Source: Nemophila menziesii (Eukaryota > Streptophyta > Magnoliopsida > Boraginales > Hydrophyllaceae). Taken from it: a stretch of 64,000 nt of DNA. The notes under the pieces were generated by a model. That model was not told the DNA's origin. It made no database searches and was given only the letters and a program-made list of their open reading frames with translations. Each line of letters opens with the position of its first letter. Position 1 is the first letter of the stretch. This document shows, piece after piece, positions 9,969-22,148 of the stretch. The translations under genes were made by a program, and so were the position numbers. The stretch covers positions 19,955,730 to 20,019,729 of the forward strand of contig JARWIR010000001.1 of assembly GCA_029959085.1 (NCBI GenBank), read 5' to 3'.

Positions 9969-11597
9969 TGATGTCTCTCTATTTGTGACGAATAAATCCG
10001 TTCAAGAGACATTATTTTGGGAGTCTGTTGGATCTAAGTGAGAGATTTTTCCCTATTATTTTCTATATTTCACTTTTATCCCTAATTTTGGACTTATAAC
10101 TATTTATATAGATTTTTGTGCTTTAACTGTGTGCTTAATGTGTAGCTTTAGGTACATACTTAATACAAGGGTCCAAGATGAAGAGGAGAAGTCAAAAGAT
10201 GAAGAGAAACCCCAAGCCAAGGCAGAATTTGAGTTTAGAGCCATTGTGGAGAGTTAGAGCTTTTTCTGGACAATTATTGCACCTGATTGTTTCCGTCACT
10301 ACGACTTTTTGGAGAGAGTTTTGGACCTGATTTCATTTTGGTAGGAAAGAGCTTGAAGTCGGGGTCGCATGGCAAGTGACGGCACTCAATTCAAAGTTAA
10401 AGACATGAATTTATGACATTTGCACATGTCGTGGTTCGAACCAGAAAATATTGTTAAAGTAAAAACGGGTTGGGCCTTCCTAAACCTACTTTCAAAACCC
10501 TAAGAAGATCCCAAAATAACGTGGAAGATATATAAGCTCATTTTCCATCCCCATTTGATATACACGCATATTCCATCATTATCCAGACCTATCCATCAAT
10601 TCAGGAAGAGAAGGAGGAAGCGCCAGAACAGAAGGAAGAGAAAGAACAAGGGTTTGTCTATGAACCTAGCCATTCTACCTCAACCATTCACCATTTCCTC
10701 CTATCATCAACAGTAACTCTATCTTATTTTTAGTTTTAAACATGAATTTGAGCTTGGTTTTAATTAGTTTTTATTTTATTAGTTTCAATTTGATTATGAG
10801 CTAAACTTTAATTGCTTGAGGATGCTTATGTAATACATTGTGTTTTTCTATTTGATGATGTTAATTTATTTGGGACATCTTATAGATTTTTAATTGAGAT
10901 GGATTTTTTATATTCCATTGATTGTATACGTAATTTCATTACTCATGTGGTCACTACCGATTCGATCTAAGCTCTTGGAATTGTCAAACTAACAGGATCC
11001 GTTGTAATTTGCCTAACACCCGGGTGGGGGAAAAGATTACGGACATAGTATACAAACACTTAGTGTCTTTTATCAGAAGATATTAGCACACTAGGTGGTC
11101 ACCTGGTAATAGAAACTTAACTAACCTGAAAACCAAGAGACTAGTAAGGTATACAATTAGGGTTGCCCTTGTGGAAACTTAATTTGATTAGAGTCTAGAC
11201 TAATGAGAAAAATAAAACCACTCACCCTTATAAATAAATAAGTAAATTATCAACACAATATATTACTTAGAAATATCCTCAAGCATCTCTCTATCGAATT
11301 AATTCTATTTATTTAGGTTCCATTATTATTAGTTTATTATCATTACTCTTAATTGCATTTACTTTTATCTGGTATTTAGTTATAAATAATCAAAATCAAA
11401 CAAATATTTCAATTTTCCATTTTGTTATTCGAATTTCATACTTTATGCATCTATCTTACCTTGAAATCCATAAATCGCACGTCATCCCTGCGAACAAATA
11501 CTCTACTTATCATTCTTGCTACCTAGGATCCGTACTATGTGGAGTCGATTACCACATTGGTTGTACATTATTTATTTAACGGGAACGACAAAGGTCA
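9969..11597 (+). mobile_element. Solo LTR of an Athila-like Ty3/gypsy element
   Basis: The 1,629-bp sequence starts tgatgtctctc and ends ggtca, with 5-bp duplications agact on both sides. The start matches the LTR starts at 22149 and 44116. Near the 3' end, catccctgcgaacaaa corresponds to ccgtccctgcgaacga in the LTR at 22149-23795. No primer-binding site or second copy follows, so this is the product of recombination between two LTRs that removed the internal region. Like its relatives, it begins with a short inverted repeat (9969-9977 with 10006-10014, one mismatch). Confidence 0.82.
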
Positions 11598-11602
11598 AGA
11601 CT
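11598..11602 (+). repeat. Target duplication of solo LTR, right (agact)
   Basis: Matches 9964-9968 exactly. Confidence 0.75.
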
Positions 11603-12329
11603 CAACATACACCTTAATAAATATATATTATTTTTACAATTCAAATATATAAACCGTTGACACTGAGCATGTTTAGAGTTCAAGAATAACCCTAAATATG
11701 GTTTGTGTCGACACTAATCCTGATCAGTGTCGACTGAAAATGATCGGTGTAAACACTAAGCATATCCGTGTAATAGTGAACAAAAAGCATTGAGTTATGA
11801 AATATCAAAACACTGAACAAATTGAACTTGATAATGATTAATTATAAAAATTGTCATTCACTGAGTACATTCGTGTAACACTGAACATAAATTCAATATT
11901 ATTTAGTATAATTATTATCGCTGAGCAACTTACACTAAACAAATTTGAACTCAACATTGTGGAAAATAAATACTAAGCAAAAAATTAAAATAAAATAGCA
12001 AATAAGATTAATGAAAAAATCCAAAATTTCTTCACCAATCAGTTAAAAACAAAAGCCATAAAAACATTATACGCGGTGACATCACCATCGTGTCTGCTGA
12101 GCAAATCTGAACGAAATACTGAGCAACTCATTCATGGAGTTTCGAGCTCTTAACATCCTTATTTAAAAACTTTCGCAATCTTCCACACAACAACAAGCTT
12201 CCAATTTAATCTCTTGTCCATAAAGTTCGATCTAATCTCAAAGTCTGAGCTATGAGAATTCACCGCTAGCAAGCTCCCAAGATCTACCACCATCAAATTT
12301 ATGTACTCATATAAAAAATAATGTTATAA
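11603..12329. other. Spacer without recognised gene
   Basis: Contains a repetitive stretch with variants of cactgagcat, gtgtcgacact and cactgaacaa between about 11660 and 11950. No open frame of note. Confidence 0.35.
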
Positions 12330-12515
12330 AATTATTGTCCACTTAGAATATCAATACACTTTTTTTTCCAACTTTTTCCAATATTACTCTTATTAAAGAA
12401 AATAAAAAGTATGTCTCCAATACATATTTAATATTTCAAGATACGGGGTGATTTTGTAACTGTGAATGTAATTATTAGGTTTATTAATTTGTGTAAAGAA
12501 TTAAGTGGACATTAT
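12330..12515. mobile_element. MITE copy 2 (attgtccac / gtggacat family)
   Basis: Begins attattgtccacttagaat and ends aattaagtggacattat. It is colinear with 9730-9926, and the inverted ends ttgtccactta / taagtggaca are clearer in this copy. Confidence 0.5.
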
Positions 12516-15500
12516 TTATGGAATAGACAAAATATATAAGAAGGTATTCAGGAAAAGTGATTATTTAGACTTTTGTTTTGAATTTTTTAAAATTATTTTT
12601 TCTTTTATTGTATTACATTTGAGACAAAAAAGATTGAGTAACCCATTTGAATCAAAATCTTAAAAAACTATCACAAATAAATATTTATATATAATTTTAA
12701 TTTCTTTTACTAATATACCCTAAATCCTACATGAATATTATCATAATTTTAAATATATTATAATTATACTTTTAATTATAATGAGTCAGTTATATTCAAC
12801 TTAATAATTCAAACTCTCTCCATTACCCATCTCATCAATATTATTATGACACCATTATTATCGGCGACATCAATTTTTTAATGGAAATCCTTTATTTTCA
12901 TCTTCACTATGCACTTGATACGACATTTTGTTTATTGTCAACGCACAATGTTAGAATTGATATGAAATGGTGGAGTTTTAAACATTATATAATTCAATCT
13001 CGTACGAGAGTAAGTTGATGATCTAAACTAAGTAAAAACGGTTTGTTGACTCTTTTGAAGAAGCAATTGACTCTCTTAAAATAGATTATATATTTTGTAT
13101 GAATTATTTAAAAATACAATAAGTACTTTTCCTATTTCTTTTCAACTAACAAAATTAAGGATTTTCATATAAAAATTTCTCAAAAAATTAGAATATTTTC
13201 CATATATGTAAAAAAATTATGACCTACAGCCGCAGTTCATCACAAAGAAGGCGTGATGGAAGATAACAAAAATAAAAAAGAGAAAATATTAGTCGCTGCT
13301 CAAGCGATGAATGAGAGAAAGAGTTTTTAATTATTAGTATATGAAAATAATTTATGTTTTGTTCTTTTTATGTTTTATATATATAATATATTAATGATAT
13401 TTCATAATATATTAATAGGATAATTGACGAATAAGACCATGCAACCTTTTCACTAGCCGTTAAAAGGTATATATGAGGGTGACATAGTACAAAATGCTCT
13501 TATTCAATAACGATATCAACGTAAATCTCAAAAACAAAATAATTACATACATTACTTACAACCAATAGATACAGAAATCACGTCGCAAATAGCAAAAAAA
13601 TCTCGACAAAATCCATCATAAAAAATATGTAAAAAAAGAAACAAATACAAAAAAAAACTCTAAGAATTCATTCCAAAAAATCGACAAAATCCAGACCAAT
13701 TCTATCAGTTTCGATCAACAATCAAGTCCGTTAAACCAACCGCAAAAAATAGGTAAAAACTAGCAATTTACTATGATTTAGTTCAATTTAAGTCATTATA
13801 TAAAAATGTACGTAGTCTGAGTTATTAAATACGTGTTTCAGTGAAAATTTGTTATAAGAGATAATATCTAATTAAGTCCAAAAACCCAACATTCCACCTC
13901 TATAGAGTCCAGGAAATTTTCCACCCCCATGACATCCATTTTTTTTCATTATACCATCGATACCCCTATTAGTTGCCACTTTTATATCATACAATATTAT
14001 ATAAATTAGTAACAGATTCCTATTTTATCGCTAATCAAATAATATCCCTTAATAATAGCTAATAATTATAGTAATATTGCTATTGTATTCCACGGTTGAA
14101 GATACACCTTCGTCTATTCACAAACTCGAGTTTACTCTGCCACTCTTGCTGCAATTCACACAGAATCAACAGTTGTAAGTTATGCATTATCTCTAAAAAA
14201 ACGAGCTTATATTTGTTGCATAATATACGAGTATAAGATACAACCCATCATATAATGCAGGTAACCCACCAATTACACACGTACACACCACTTGTATTAT
14301 TTAAATGTTTATGTGTAACCCACCAGTTTGTTCACACAACCCATCAGTTTTACTCGCACACACCACCATTATTGTATCGATGTTTATATATAACCCACCA
14401 TTATAGTCAAATGACCCATCAATATTAATATCACACACCAACATCATTTGCAAGAATTGTTCAACACAATATAGATTCGGGTCCTTTAAAATTTAAGAAA
14501 TAATATACTCACCTTCAACAAGAGATGAAAAAATAGGATAGACTTCAAAGAGGATGAAAGTATATGAAAGATCTTGAAGTATTGTTTAAATCGTATTCTA
14601 TAGGAGACATTATCTAATGGTCAAGTCTTTTCATCGTGTTCTAGCCTTTTGCAGCTTTTGTCAAATGTTCTATGTGAAGTATTATCAAATATTCAAGTCC
14701 TTTCATCGTACCTAACTATTCGCACTAGGAATTTGTCATTAGTTTTTATGTTAGCATGATAGAGAATATAATTTCTTCTCCACTATCAGGTCCAAGTGCT
14801 AAAATGTGTTATGTGTAACAATGGTATAGATTTATGATTTGTCTGGATTATATTGAGCATTATTAGTTCATTTTTCCATTTTTTTTTGTCAATTCATTTT
14901 TCCATTTTCATGTTGGGTTTTTGAGTGACTTTAATTGAGAAGCCTGTCATTACCAATTGATGTCATTAGCATCACAATTCAACTTAATGTTTTCCACTAT
15001 ATAATTATCATCTTAATTTTAACTATTGTAAGTTGGAAATCTAATATAAATTGTATTTTTGGTAACATAACACATGATAATTATGTCCATTATTTTAGTT
15101 CTTATAATTTTTTATTACGTTATAACTAATTCACGACTTTTGAGGATAAGGTGTTTTTCCAAACAAAAAAAAACTATTGATGGAAATTCCTTTGAAAGAT
15201 TCCAAAGATGTAGACCTCGAGAATTAATTATTTATTTTATTTTTAAAATTGGAGATGTCATTATTTTATTTTTGTTTTGTTTTTCTAGAAAAGATTATTG
15301 TATGCATAATAAATGTTCTTAGTGTCTCAATAAAACTTGTAACCATATTGTTGTGAGCAATATAGGACTTAGGATGATCAAAATAAAGGGTTTATATAAA
15401 ACAAGAGGTTTAAGATGGAAATGTTTTTTGACTCGGTATCATTGACACGGTTTGAACATGTACCGCTTAAAAGGATAACTAAAGTTTTGGCCAATTGAGC

Positions 15501-15592
15501 TAACCCAACTAGTTGGATATTCTTTTTTTGGACAACGGAAAAGGATACTTTCATATTTTATGTTTAAAAAAATTTATAATTAAATGAAGTAA
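12516..15592. other. AT-rich spacer with no supported gene
   Basis: About 3 kb of AT-rich sequence. Between about 14240 and 14460 there are repeated acccaccag/acccatca variants. The open frames around 14.9-15.3 kb are hydrophobic, AT-rich and have no recognisable domain. Confidence 0.4.
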
Positions 15593-15597
15593 AAATA
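15593..15597 (+). repeat. Target duplication of LARD element, left (aaata)
   Basis: aaata precedes the left LTR and recurs at 21247-21251 after the right LTR. Confidence 0.75.
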
Positions 15598-17231
15598 TGT
15601 TGGCATATAGCCTCCCTTAATAGGTTGTTTTAATGTGACAAATCCTCTTGTGTTTAGTGTGCTAATTACCTTTGTTATATACATTCTATCTTGCACTCTA
15701 ATTCATCAAAAAGAGCATCTTTATCATTTAGATCAAAGCTTTATTGTTTTATCTTAAGAAACTAATTCTCTTACAAATGCTATTAACCTTATCTTTGTGT
15801 ACATTGAGAATTAGCTTTAGTGATCAACTACAAAGTTTCTTAGAATGATGTTTCCAGCAATTCTCGTGAAGAAAGGTTTTCTGATCCGAGCATCGTAGTG
15901 AAAGATATACTCATTAAAAGGTGTTTTTTAAACCTTTGGTGCGGTACACCGGAGTACACCTACGGTACACCGCAATACCACGGACCAAAGCACGGTGCAT
16001 AGACCAGTCCGACCAGAGAGCTAAGTTTCTACGCGGTACACCGGACGGAAGCGCGGTACACCGCATAGCCACGGACCAGTCACACGGTACACTACATGGT
16101 CCGACCAGTAAGCTCATAAAATCTGCACGGTACACCGGACCACTGTCACGGTACACCGGACCACTACACGGTACAGGCATGCGGTACACTACATGGTCCG
16201 ACCAGTAAGCTCAAAAGTCAGTCGAACAGTCACGCGGTGCACCGGACCCTACCCGCGGTACACCGCACTACAGGGTTTCAGCTCTATTACTAAAGGACAA
16301 AGATTATATCCGTTGGAGAGAAAATAGATCCGTTAGATAGAAGCTTATATGACCGTTGGGAGCATTTTGCATCTATATATTGAAGGTCTTTCAAGGCTAC
16401 AAATACACCTTCAACCCATATACACTTAGGGGCTTAATTGTTATCATCCAAGAAGGTGTCAAGAGCTTCATAGTTCATATCCACTCAATTAAGGAGTTAA
16501 TCCAAGGAGCTATCAAAGTTATTATCTACTCAAAGAGGAGTTTACAAGCTTATAGTCATATCTACTCTTTAGGAGATTATCTAGCAAAGTTGTTTGCACC
16601 CCTTTAAACACTTTGTATCTATCCTCTTAAGTCTAGGTCTTGTAATAGATAGATTAAGAGAGAATTCAAGTATAGGGAGTATACTTGGTATCCTTGTGTT
16701 GAGATAGCATAAGTGTTTGAGTATCGGGAGTATACTTGGTGTCCTTGTGTTGCGATAGCACAAGTGTTTGTCCTTCGTGTTATCGAAGAGGTTGTAAGGG
16801 TTATTGTGTTCTCGACCCGGTTAAGAGAGACACGGGAGCTTAGTGAAAAGCTTGAAATCCTAAGGAGGCTTCCTTAGGTAGTGGATGTAGGGAAACCGAA
16901 CCACTATAAATCGTGTGTATCTTTCTATCCCTACTCTATTTACTTTCCGCACTTTATATGTTTGATAATATGCTAGCATGAATATTGTGATATTGATTAT
17001 CTAGTTTATCTAACATATTGCCATCTAGAGTAGTTAGAGATTAGAAACTCGTTTTTACTTGTATCACTTATATATCGAACCCCTTAGCTTATCCATTGTA
17101 TGATCCCTTAAGAGTTTGATATACTAAGTTGACTTAGAAGTTTCTTTCTTAAACTTATAATTGTCCAAAAGATTTTTAATTAGGCATTAATCTTTTTAGT
17201 AATCCTATTCACCCCCCCTCTAGGACTTTCA
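15598..17231 (+). repeat. Left LTR of the LARD element
   Basis: Starts tgttggcatatagc and ends ggactttca (TG...CA). It matches 19613-21246 at a constant offset of 4,015 bp, so there are no net indels. The only mismatch I noticed is near 16270 (t here, g in the right copy). An internal stretch at 15940-16275 is packed with copies of cggtacaccg. Confidence 0.92.
15940..16275 (+). repeat. cggtacaccg-rich tandem/dispersed motif block in the LTR
   Basis: About a dozen near-copies of gcggtacaccggac, interspersed with ggtccgaccagtaagctc-like units, fill this block. The block is open on both strands but the peptides are only repeats of the motif (RYTG, VYR), so I do not call a gene. The identical block is at 19955-20290 in the right LTR. 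Its position early in the LTR would place it in U3, where transcription signals lie. Confidence 0.65.
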
Positions 17232-17233
17232 AT

Positions 17234-17246
17234 TGGTATCAGAGCC
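17234..17246 (+). other. Primer-binding site, initiator tRNA-Met type
   Basis: tggtatcagagcc begins three bases after the LTR end and is complementary to the 3' end of plant initiator tRNA-Met, the usual primer of Copia elements. Confidence 0.9.
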
Positions 17247-17599
17247 TAACTCTACGTGAATAGCTTAACCGTTAGTAGAGTAAACGATTTGGAATTTAAT
17301 CTTTTGGAAGTGTTGTTTTCTACACAACCTCCATTATCTTTGTAGGTGATCGTTACTTTGCTTGGAGGAAACAAATGGAAGAATTAATATACGAAAGAAC
17401 GCTCAAATCTCGAAAAAGGAAAATCCGGTGATTTCTTTTCTTTATCTCGTATATTTACTATTGCGTTCCTCCTTATGGCTTGTGCTTATATTTATGAATT
17501 TGTTGTGATTTGATTAGTTGTGTTTTTCATGTTTTATCTTGGGATATTATTTTGTGATACTAATCATTGTTTTAAATGTTTTTAGTGTTATTGCATCTA

Positions 17600-18980
17600 A
17601 TTCTCATGAATGATGTTTTTGCACTTTAGCTCTTAGAATTTTGGTAATTGCATCTTAGTCCCCAAATTTTTCAAAATTGCACTTTGACCCCTCATAGTTT
17701 TAAATTCTCCAAAGTGTCATAGTTTGGACTTCATATTCTTTCACATGTAATATTTGCCATCTTAGTTCATATTTTTGAAAAATTACATTTTTAGTCCTTA
17801 CTATGTGAAATTGCTTTTTAGTCCCTCAACGATTATAAATTGCACTTTTTATTCTTACAAGTTTTTATATCTTTTTAAAAGTGCCTATTGATTGATAAAA
17901 GGGAAAAAGATCAAAGATATTAGTTTACACTTTAAAATCTTAATTTATCTTTGATCACAAATTTGCATTTTCATATAGGTGAGTTTTTAACGAAATTGCT
18001 TTTCAAAATATTTTTCCAATAATCTTTTGCTTTTTCCATAGCATTTCAAAAATGTTTTTATGCATAGAATTATGGGAATTCTATCCATTATTGGTCATTA
18101 ACTCATTTGCATGAATTTGCTTTGCTTACTATCTTTATGTTGTGCTTCATTATGTGCTTATATGGTTTATTCCCTATTGTGCTAATATCTTGTATAACTT
18201 GACCTTTTCATGCTTAAAATTGCTTTGTTTTTACATTGGGTCTTTTTGTACTTTTTAGAAAATATAGGGGTATTTGTAAAATAAACTGCTTTATGTGTTT
18301 TCGGGATTTCCATGTTGAATCTTTTCAAAACAAAAGCGTTTTTTAGTTGTTTTAAAATTTCTCTATTCTATTGGGGAGTTTTCCTATAGGTTGAAAAATA
18401 TTAATTTAAGATCCCTATAGTTTGAACAAATTGCATTTAGCTTTCTTTTGCTTGAATATTAGACCTTGGTCCCTATTGTCTTGAGAAAGCTTACTTAGGT
18501 CCTTGAAGGTTTTCAAAATTGCATTTAGTCCCTAAATATTTGAAAAATGCATTTTGACCCCCATACTTTTCAAAGTTTAAAATTTTACCCATAGATTTCT
18601 TAAAATCGTTAATTCTTCTTATTGGGTGTTTTTAATCTTCATATTATCCTACTTGGTTATATTTGGATAATTGATTTAGGATGCTATGTGTCTAACTTGG
18701 ATTATTGGTTATGTATGTTATATGTTAGATGCTTAATCTTTATGTTTCGGATATTATTTAAATGTGTTAATGGTGCTAACATTTTCCTTGATGATATAGG
18801 TATTATTGCATCATTCTTCCTTGATCTTATTCTATATTGTTTTATAGTCCCTTTAGTTTGTTCAATTAGTATAAGTTCTTCAAATGATTGAAAATTGCAT
18901 TTAGGTCCTTTGTAGTTTTTCAAAATTGCGTTTAGTCCCTAAACTTTTGGAAAATTCATCTTGACCCTTTTGCTTTTCAA
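17600..18980. repeat. Degenerate 'tagtcccta...caaaattgca' repeat array
   Basis: Variants of gcatttagtccctaaa followed by tttttcaaaattgcattttgaccc recur several times (for example near 17650, 17810, 18480, 18530 and 18895). They form most of the middle of the LARD interior in place of coding sequence. Confidence 0.5.
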
Positions 18981-19598
18981 AAATGACAATTTACCCCATG
19001 ATTTCTTAAAATTGATTCAAATATTCTTATTGGTAAAAAGGGGAGAAATTATTGGTCAAACTTTTCAAAATTGAAACAAACACTCTATGCATTCCGTGAG
19101 GGGGAGTTTTTAGTAAATTATCTTTAAAAACTAAATTGCTTGATTAATCGTTTGTCTTATAATTGCACTAATCGTTTGCGTTGTTAGAAAGCTTATAAGA
19201 TGAAAACCTATCGATCAAGAAGTTGGTAAAATGTCTCCATCCCTTATCTTTGTCATGCTTTGCAATTGTTGATCTTTGTGCATCTCAAATTAAAATGCTT
19301 TAATTGCTCTTTAACCCTTGATCACTCTATGGTGTTTTTCAAAATCTATTCACTTGAGTTTTTAGCTCTTCTATGATTATTTGCTTGATCTTATTATCCC
19401 GTCTTTTTGATGAAGACAAAGGGGGAGAAATATGTGCACTAAAACTTTCAAAATTGCACTTTTAAATACTCACAAATGCATTTCACATCTTATATTCATG
19501 TTTACTTAAATGCTTATTGTGAGGGGGAGCTATATTTGATAAGAGCTTAAACTTTCATATCATTCCTAAGGTGTTTTAGTGAAGGATTTGTCATCATC

Positions 19599-19612
19599 AA
19601 AAAGGGGGAGAT
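19599..19612 (+). other. Polypurine tract of the LARD element
   Basis: aaaaagggggagat lies directly before the right LTR start at 19613. The same ggggga core recurs upstream at about 19040, 19100, 19423 and 19525, a feature seen in some plant Copia elements. Confidence 0.8.
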
Positions 19613-21246
19613 TGTTGGCATATAGCCTCCCTTAATAGGTTGTTTTAATGTGACAAATCCTCTTGTGTTTAGTGTGCTAATTACCTTTGTTATATACATT
19701 CTATCTTGCACTCTAATTCATCAAAAAGAGCATCTTTATCATTTAGATCAAAGCTTTATTGTTTTATCTTAAGAAACTAATTCTCTTACAAATGCTATTA
19801 ACCTTATCTTTGTGTACATTGAGAATTAGCTTTAGTGATCAACTACAAAGTTTCTTAGAATGATGTTTCCAGCAATTCTCGTGAAGAAAGGTTTTCTGAT
19901 CCGAGCATCGTAGTGAAAGATATACTCATTAAAAGGTGTTTTTTAAACCTTTGGTGCGGTACACCGGAGTACACCTACGGTACACCGCAATACCACGGAC
20001 CAAAGCACGGTGCATAGACCAGTCCGACCAGAGAGCTAAGTTTCTACGCGGTACACCGGACGGAAGCGCGGTACACCGCATAGCCACGGACCAGTCACAC
20101 GGTACACTACATGGTCCGACCAGTAAGCTCATAAAATCTGCACGGTACACCGGACCACTGTCACGGTACACCGGACCACTACACGGTACAGGCATGCGGT
20201 ACACTACATGGTCCGACCAGTAAGCTCAAAAGTCAGTCGAACAGTCACGCGGTGCACCGGACCCTACCCGCGGTACACCGCACGACAGGGTTTCAGCTCT
20301 ATTACTAAAGGACAAAGATTATATCCGTTGGAGAGAAAATAGATCCGTTAGATAGAAGCTTATATGACCGTTGGGAGCATTTTGCATCTATATATTGAAG
20401 GTCTTTCAAGGCTACAAATACACCTTCAACCCATATACACTTAGGGGCTTAATTGTTATCATCCAAGAAGGTGTCAAGAGCTTCATAGTTCATATCCACT
20501 CAATTAAGGAGTTAATCCAAGGAGCTATCAAAGTTATTATCTACTCAAAGAGGAGTTTACAAGCTTATAGTCATATCTACTCTTTAGGAGATTATCTAGC
20601 AAAGTTGTTTGCACCCCTTTAAACACTTTGTATCTATCCTCTTAAGTCTAGGTCTTGTAATAGATAGATTAAGAGAGAATTCAAGTATAGGGAGTATACT
20701 TGGTATCCTTGTGTTGAGATAGCATAAGTGTTTGAGTATCGGGAGTATACTTGGTGTCCTTGTGTTGCGATAGCACAAGTGTTTGTCCTTCGTGTTATCG
20801 AAGAGGTTGTAAGGGTTATTGTGTTCTCGACCCGGTTAAGAGAGACACGGGAGCTTAGTGAAAAGCTTGAAATCCTAAGGAGGCTTCCTTAGGTAGTGGA
20901 TGTAGGGAAACCGAACCACTATAAATCGTGTGTATCTTTCTATCCCTACTCTATTTACTTTCCGCACTTTATATGTTTGATAATATGCTAGCATGAATAT
21001 TGTGATATTGATTATCTAGTTTATCTAACATATTGCCATCTAGAGTAGTTAGAGATTAGAAACTCGTTTTTACTTGTATCACTTATATATCGAACCCCTT
21101 AGCTTATCCATTGTATGATCCCTTAAGAGTTTGATATACTAAGTTGACTTAGAAGTTTCTTTCTTAAACTTATAATTGTCCAAAAGATTTTTAATTAGGC
21201 ATTAATCTTTTTAGTAATCCTATTCACCCCCCCTCTAGGACTTTCA
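19613..21246 (+). repeat. Right LTR of the LARD element
   Basis: Near-identical to 15598-17231; ends ggactttca and is followed by the target duplication aaata. Confidence 0.92.
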
Positions 21247-21285
21247 AAATATATATACATATATACATATATATATATATATATT

Positions 21286-21512
21286 GGTACGTGGGTGGTC
21301 CGGGCCAGCTTGCACGCACCACGAATAATCTCACATGGATATACACGCCTCCTCATGTATATTCCCATGTAAATCATACTAGGTTACCCATGTTCAGGGA
21401 GGGGTTCGAGTCTTGTACCTTTCACTTTACACTCGTTATGGAGGGGATTCGAACTTTGTACCACCCCTTTAAGTGGTGAAAAAATAGCAAGGCCCTTACC
21501 AGTTGGGTTAGT
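21286..21512 (-). mobile_element. tRNA-derived SINE, second copy
   Basis: Read on the minus strand, this begins near 21512 with taacccaactggtaagggc (A-box-like), has agttcgaatcccc (B-box-like) and a second gactcgaacccc. It then follows the 1025-1270 SINE closely: aacatgggtaacctag, aggaggcgtgtatat, ttcgtggtgcgtgcaagctg, ggcccgga. It sits in an (AT)n tract, so target duplications cannot be told apart from the repeat. The LARD right LTR ends only about 35 bp away. Confidence 0.75.
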
Positions 21513-21679
21513 TATATATATTTTTTACTTTCTAGGTGCGTATAACCCACCTTTTATTAACCTTAAGTCAGCCACTATTGTGAGAATGGTCAAATTGATA
21601 AAAAAAAAATTGGTTAACTATGTATATATAAATATATTTTTTTTGAGAAAAACACATATATTTAAAAAATTGAATTGTA

Positions 21680-22148
21680 AAAATCTTTTAGCGTCTTGGA
21701 AGGACGAGACCTATTTATACAAGGGATAATCCAATTTGGAAACAGAGAGAACACTAACATATGGGCACACCGATGGTTAAATTCAGGTACTATTTAAGAA
21801 AATCCCAAGGAAACCCATCTGGAAACGATGGACCAACTCATGAAATCGGACGCTGACGAATGGGGCTGGAAAATAATTGATTCGGCGATCCCTGAACTGG
21901 TGCAAGGGGAGATCAAGAGAATAACTATCCTTAATCGCGAGGACCAGGATACTTTCACTTGGCCACAAACTCACTTTGAGAATACATTACCAAGTTTGGA
22001 TATCGGGCACTATCTATGATTGCAGAACATATGGAAGTGCAATTTTCATAACAAGCCTACGTAAAAGACTCAGCAATGTGAAATTTTATTTGGAAACCTA
22101 ACGTTATAAATAAAATAAGGGCTTTTACGTGGAAAGCCTGTGGAAACA
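21680..22148 (+). pseudogene. LINE relic, left part (pre-zf-RVT region)
   Basis: Translated fragments such as GNRENTNIWAHRWLN and KIRAFTWKACGN align in order with the segments GNGETINMWTDKWLD and KVRIFNWKACNNA of the intact LINE at 56.3-60.5 kb. The piece is cut at 22148 by the LTR element. The other half starts at 29916. Stops and frameshifts are present. Confidence 0.75.

Larger units (their letters stand above)
15598..21246 (+). mobile_element. Non-autonomous Copia-derived LTR retrotransposon (LARD type), complete
   Basis: Two 1,634-bp LTRs flank a 2,381-bp interior, with 5-bp duplications aaata outside. A primer-binding site complementary to initiator tRNA-Met (tggtatcagagcc, 17234-17246) follows the left LTR. 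A polypurine tract precedes the right LTR. There is no reverse transcriptase, integrase or complete gag. Only a short relic near 17347-17420, GDRYFAWRKQMEELIYERTL, resembles the N-terminal end of Copia gag proteins, in a frame interrupted shortly after. Movement would therefore need enzymes from a relative. I noticed one base difference between the LTRs, so insertion is recent. Confidence 0.92.

Noticed and set aside
15914..16208. Overlapping open frames on both strands in the LARD LTR (repeated at 19929-20223)
   Set aside because: Both frames are translations of the cggtacaccg repeat block, so their openness comes from repeat structure, not selection for protein.
18622..18891. Hydrophobic 89-codon frame in the LARD interior
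   Set aside because: AT-rich and in the midst of the degenerate repeat array; no gag, pol or other domain.
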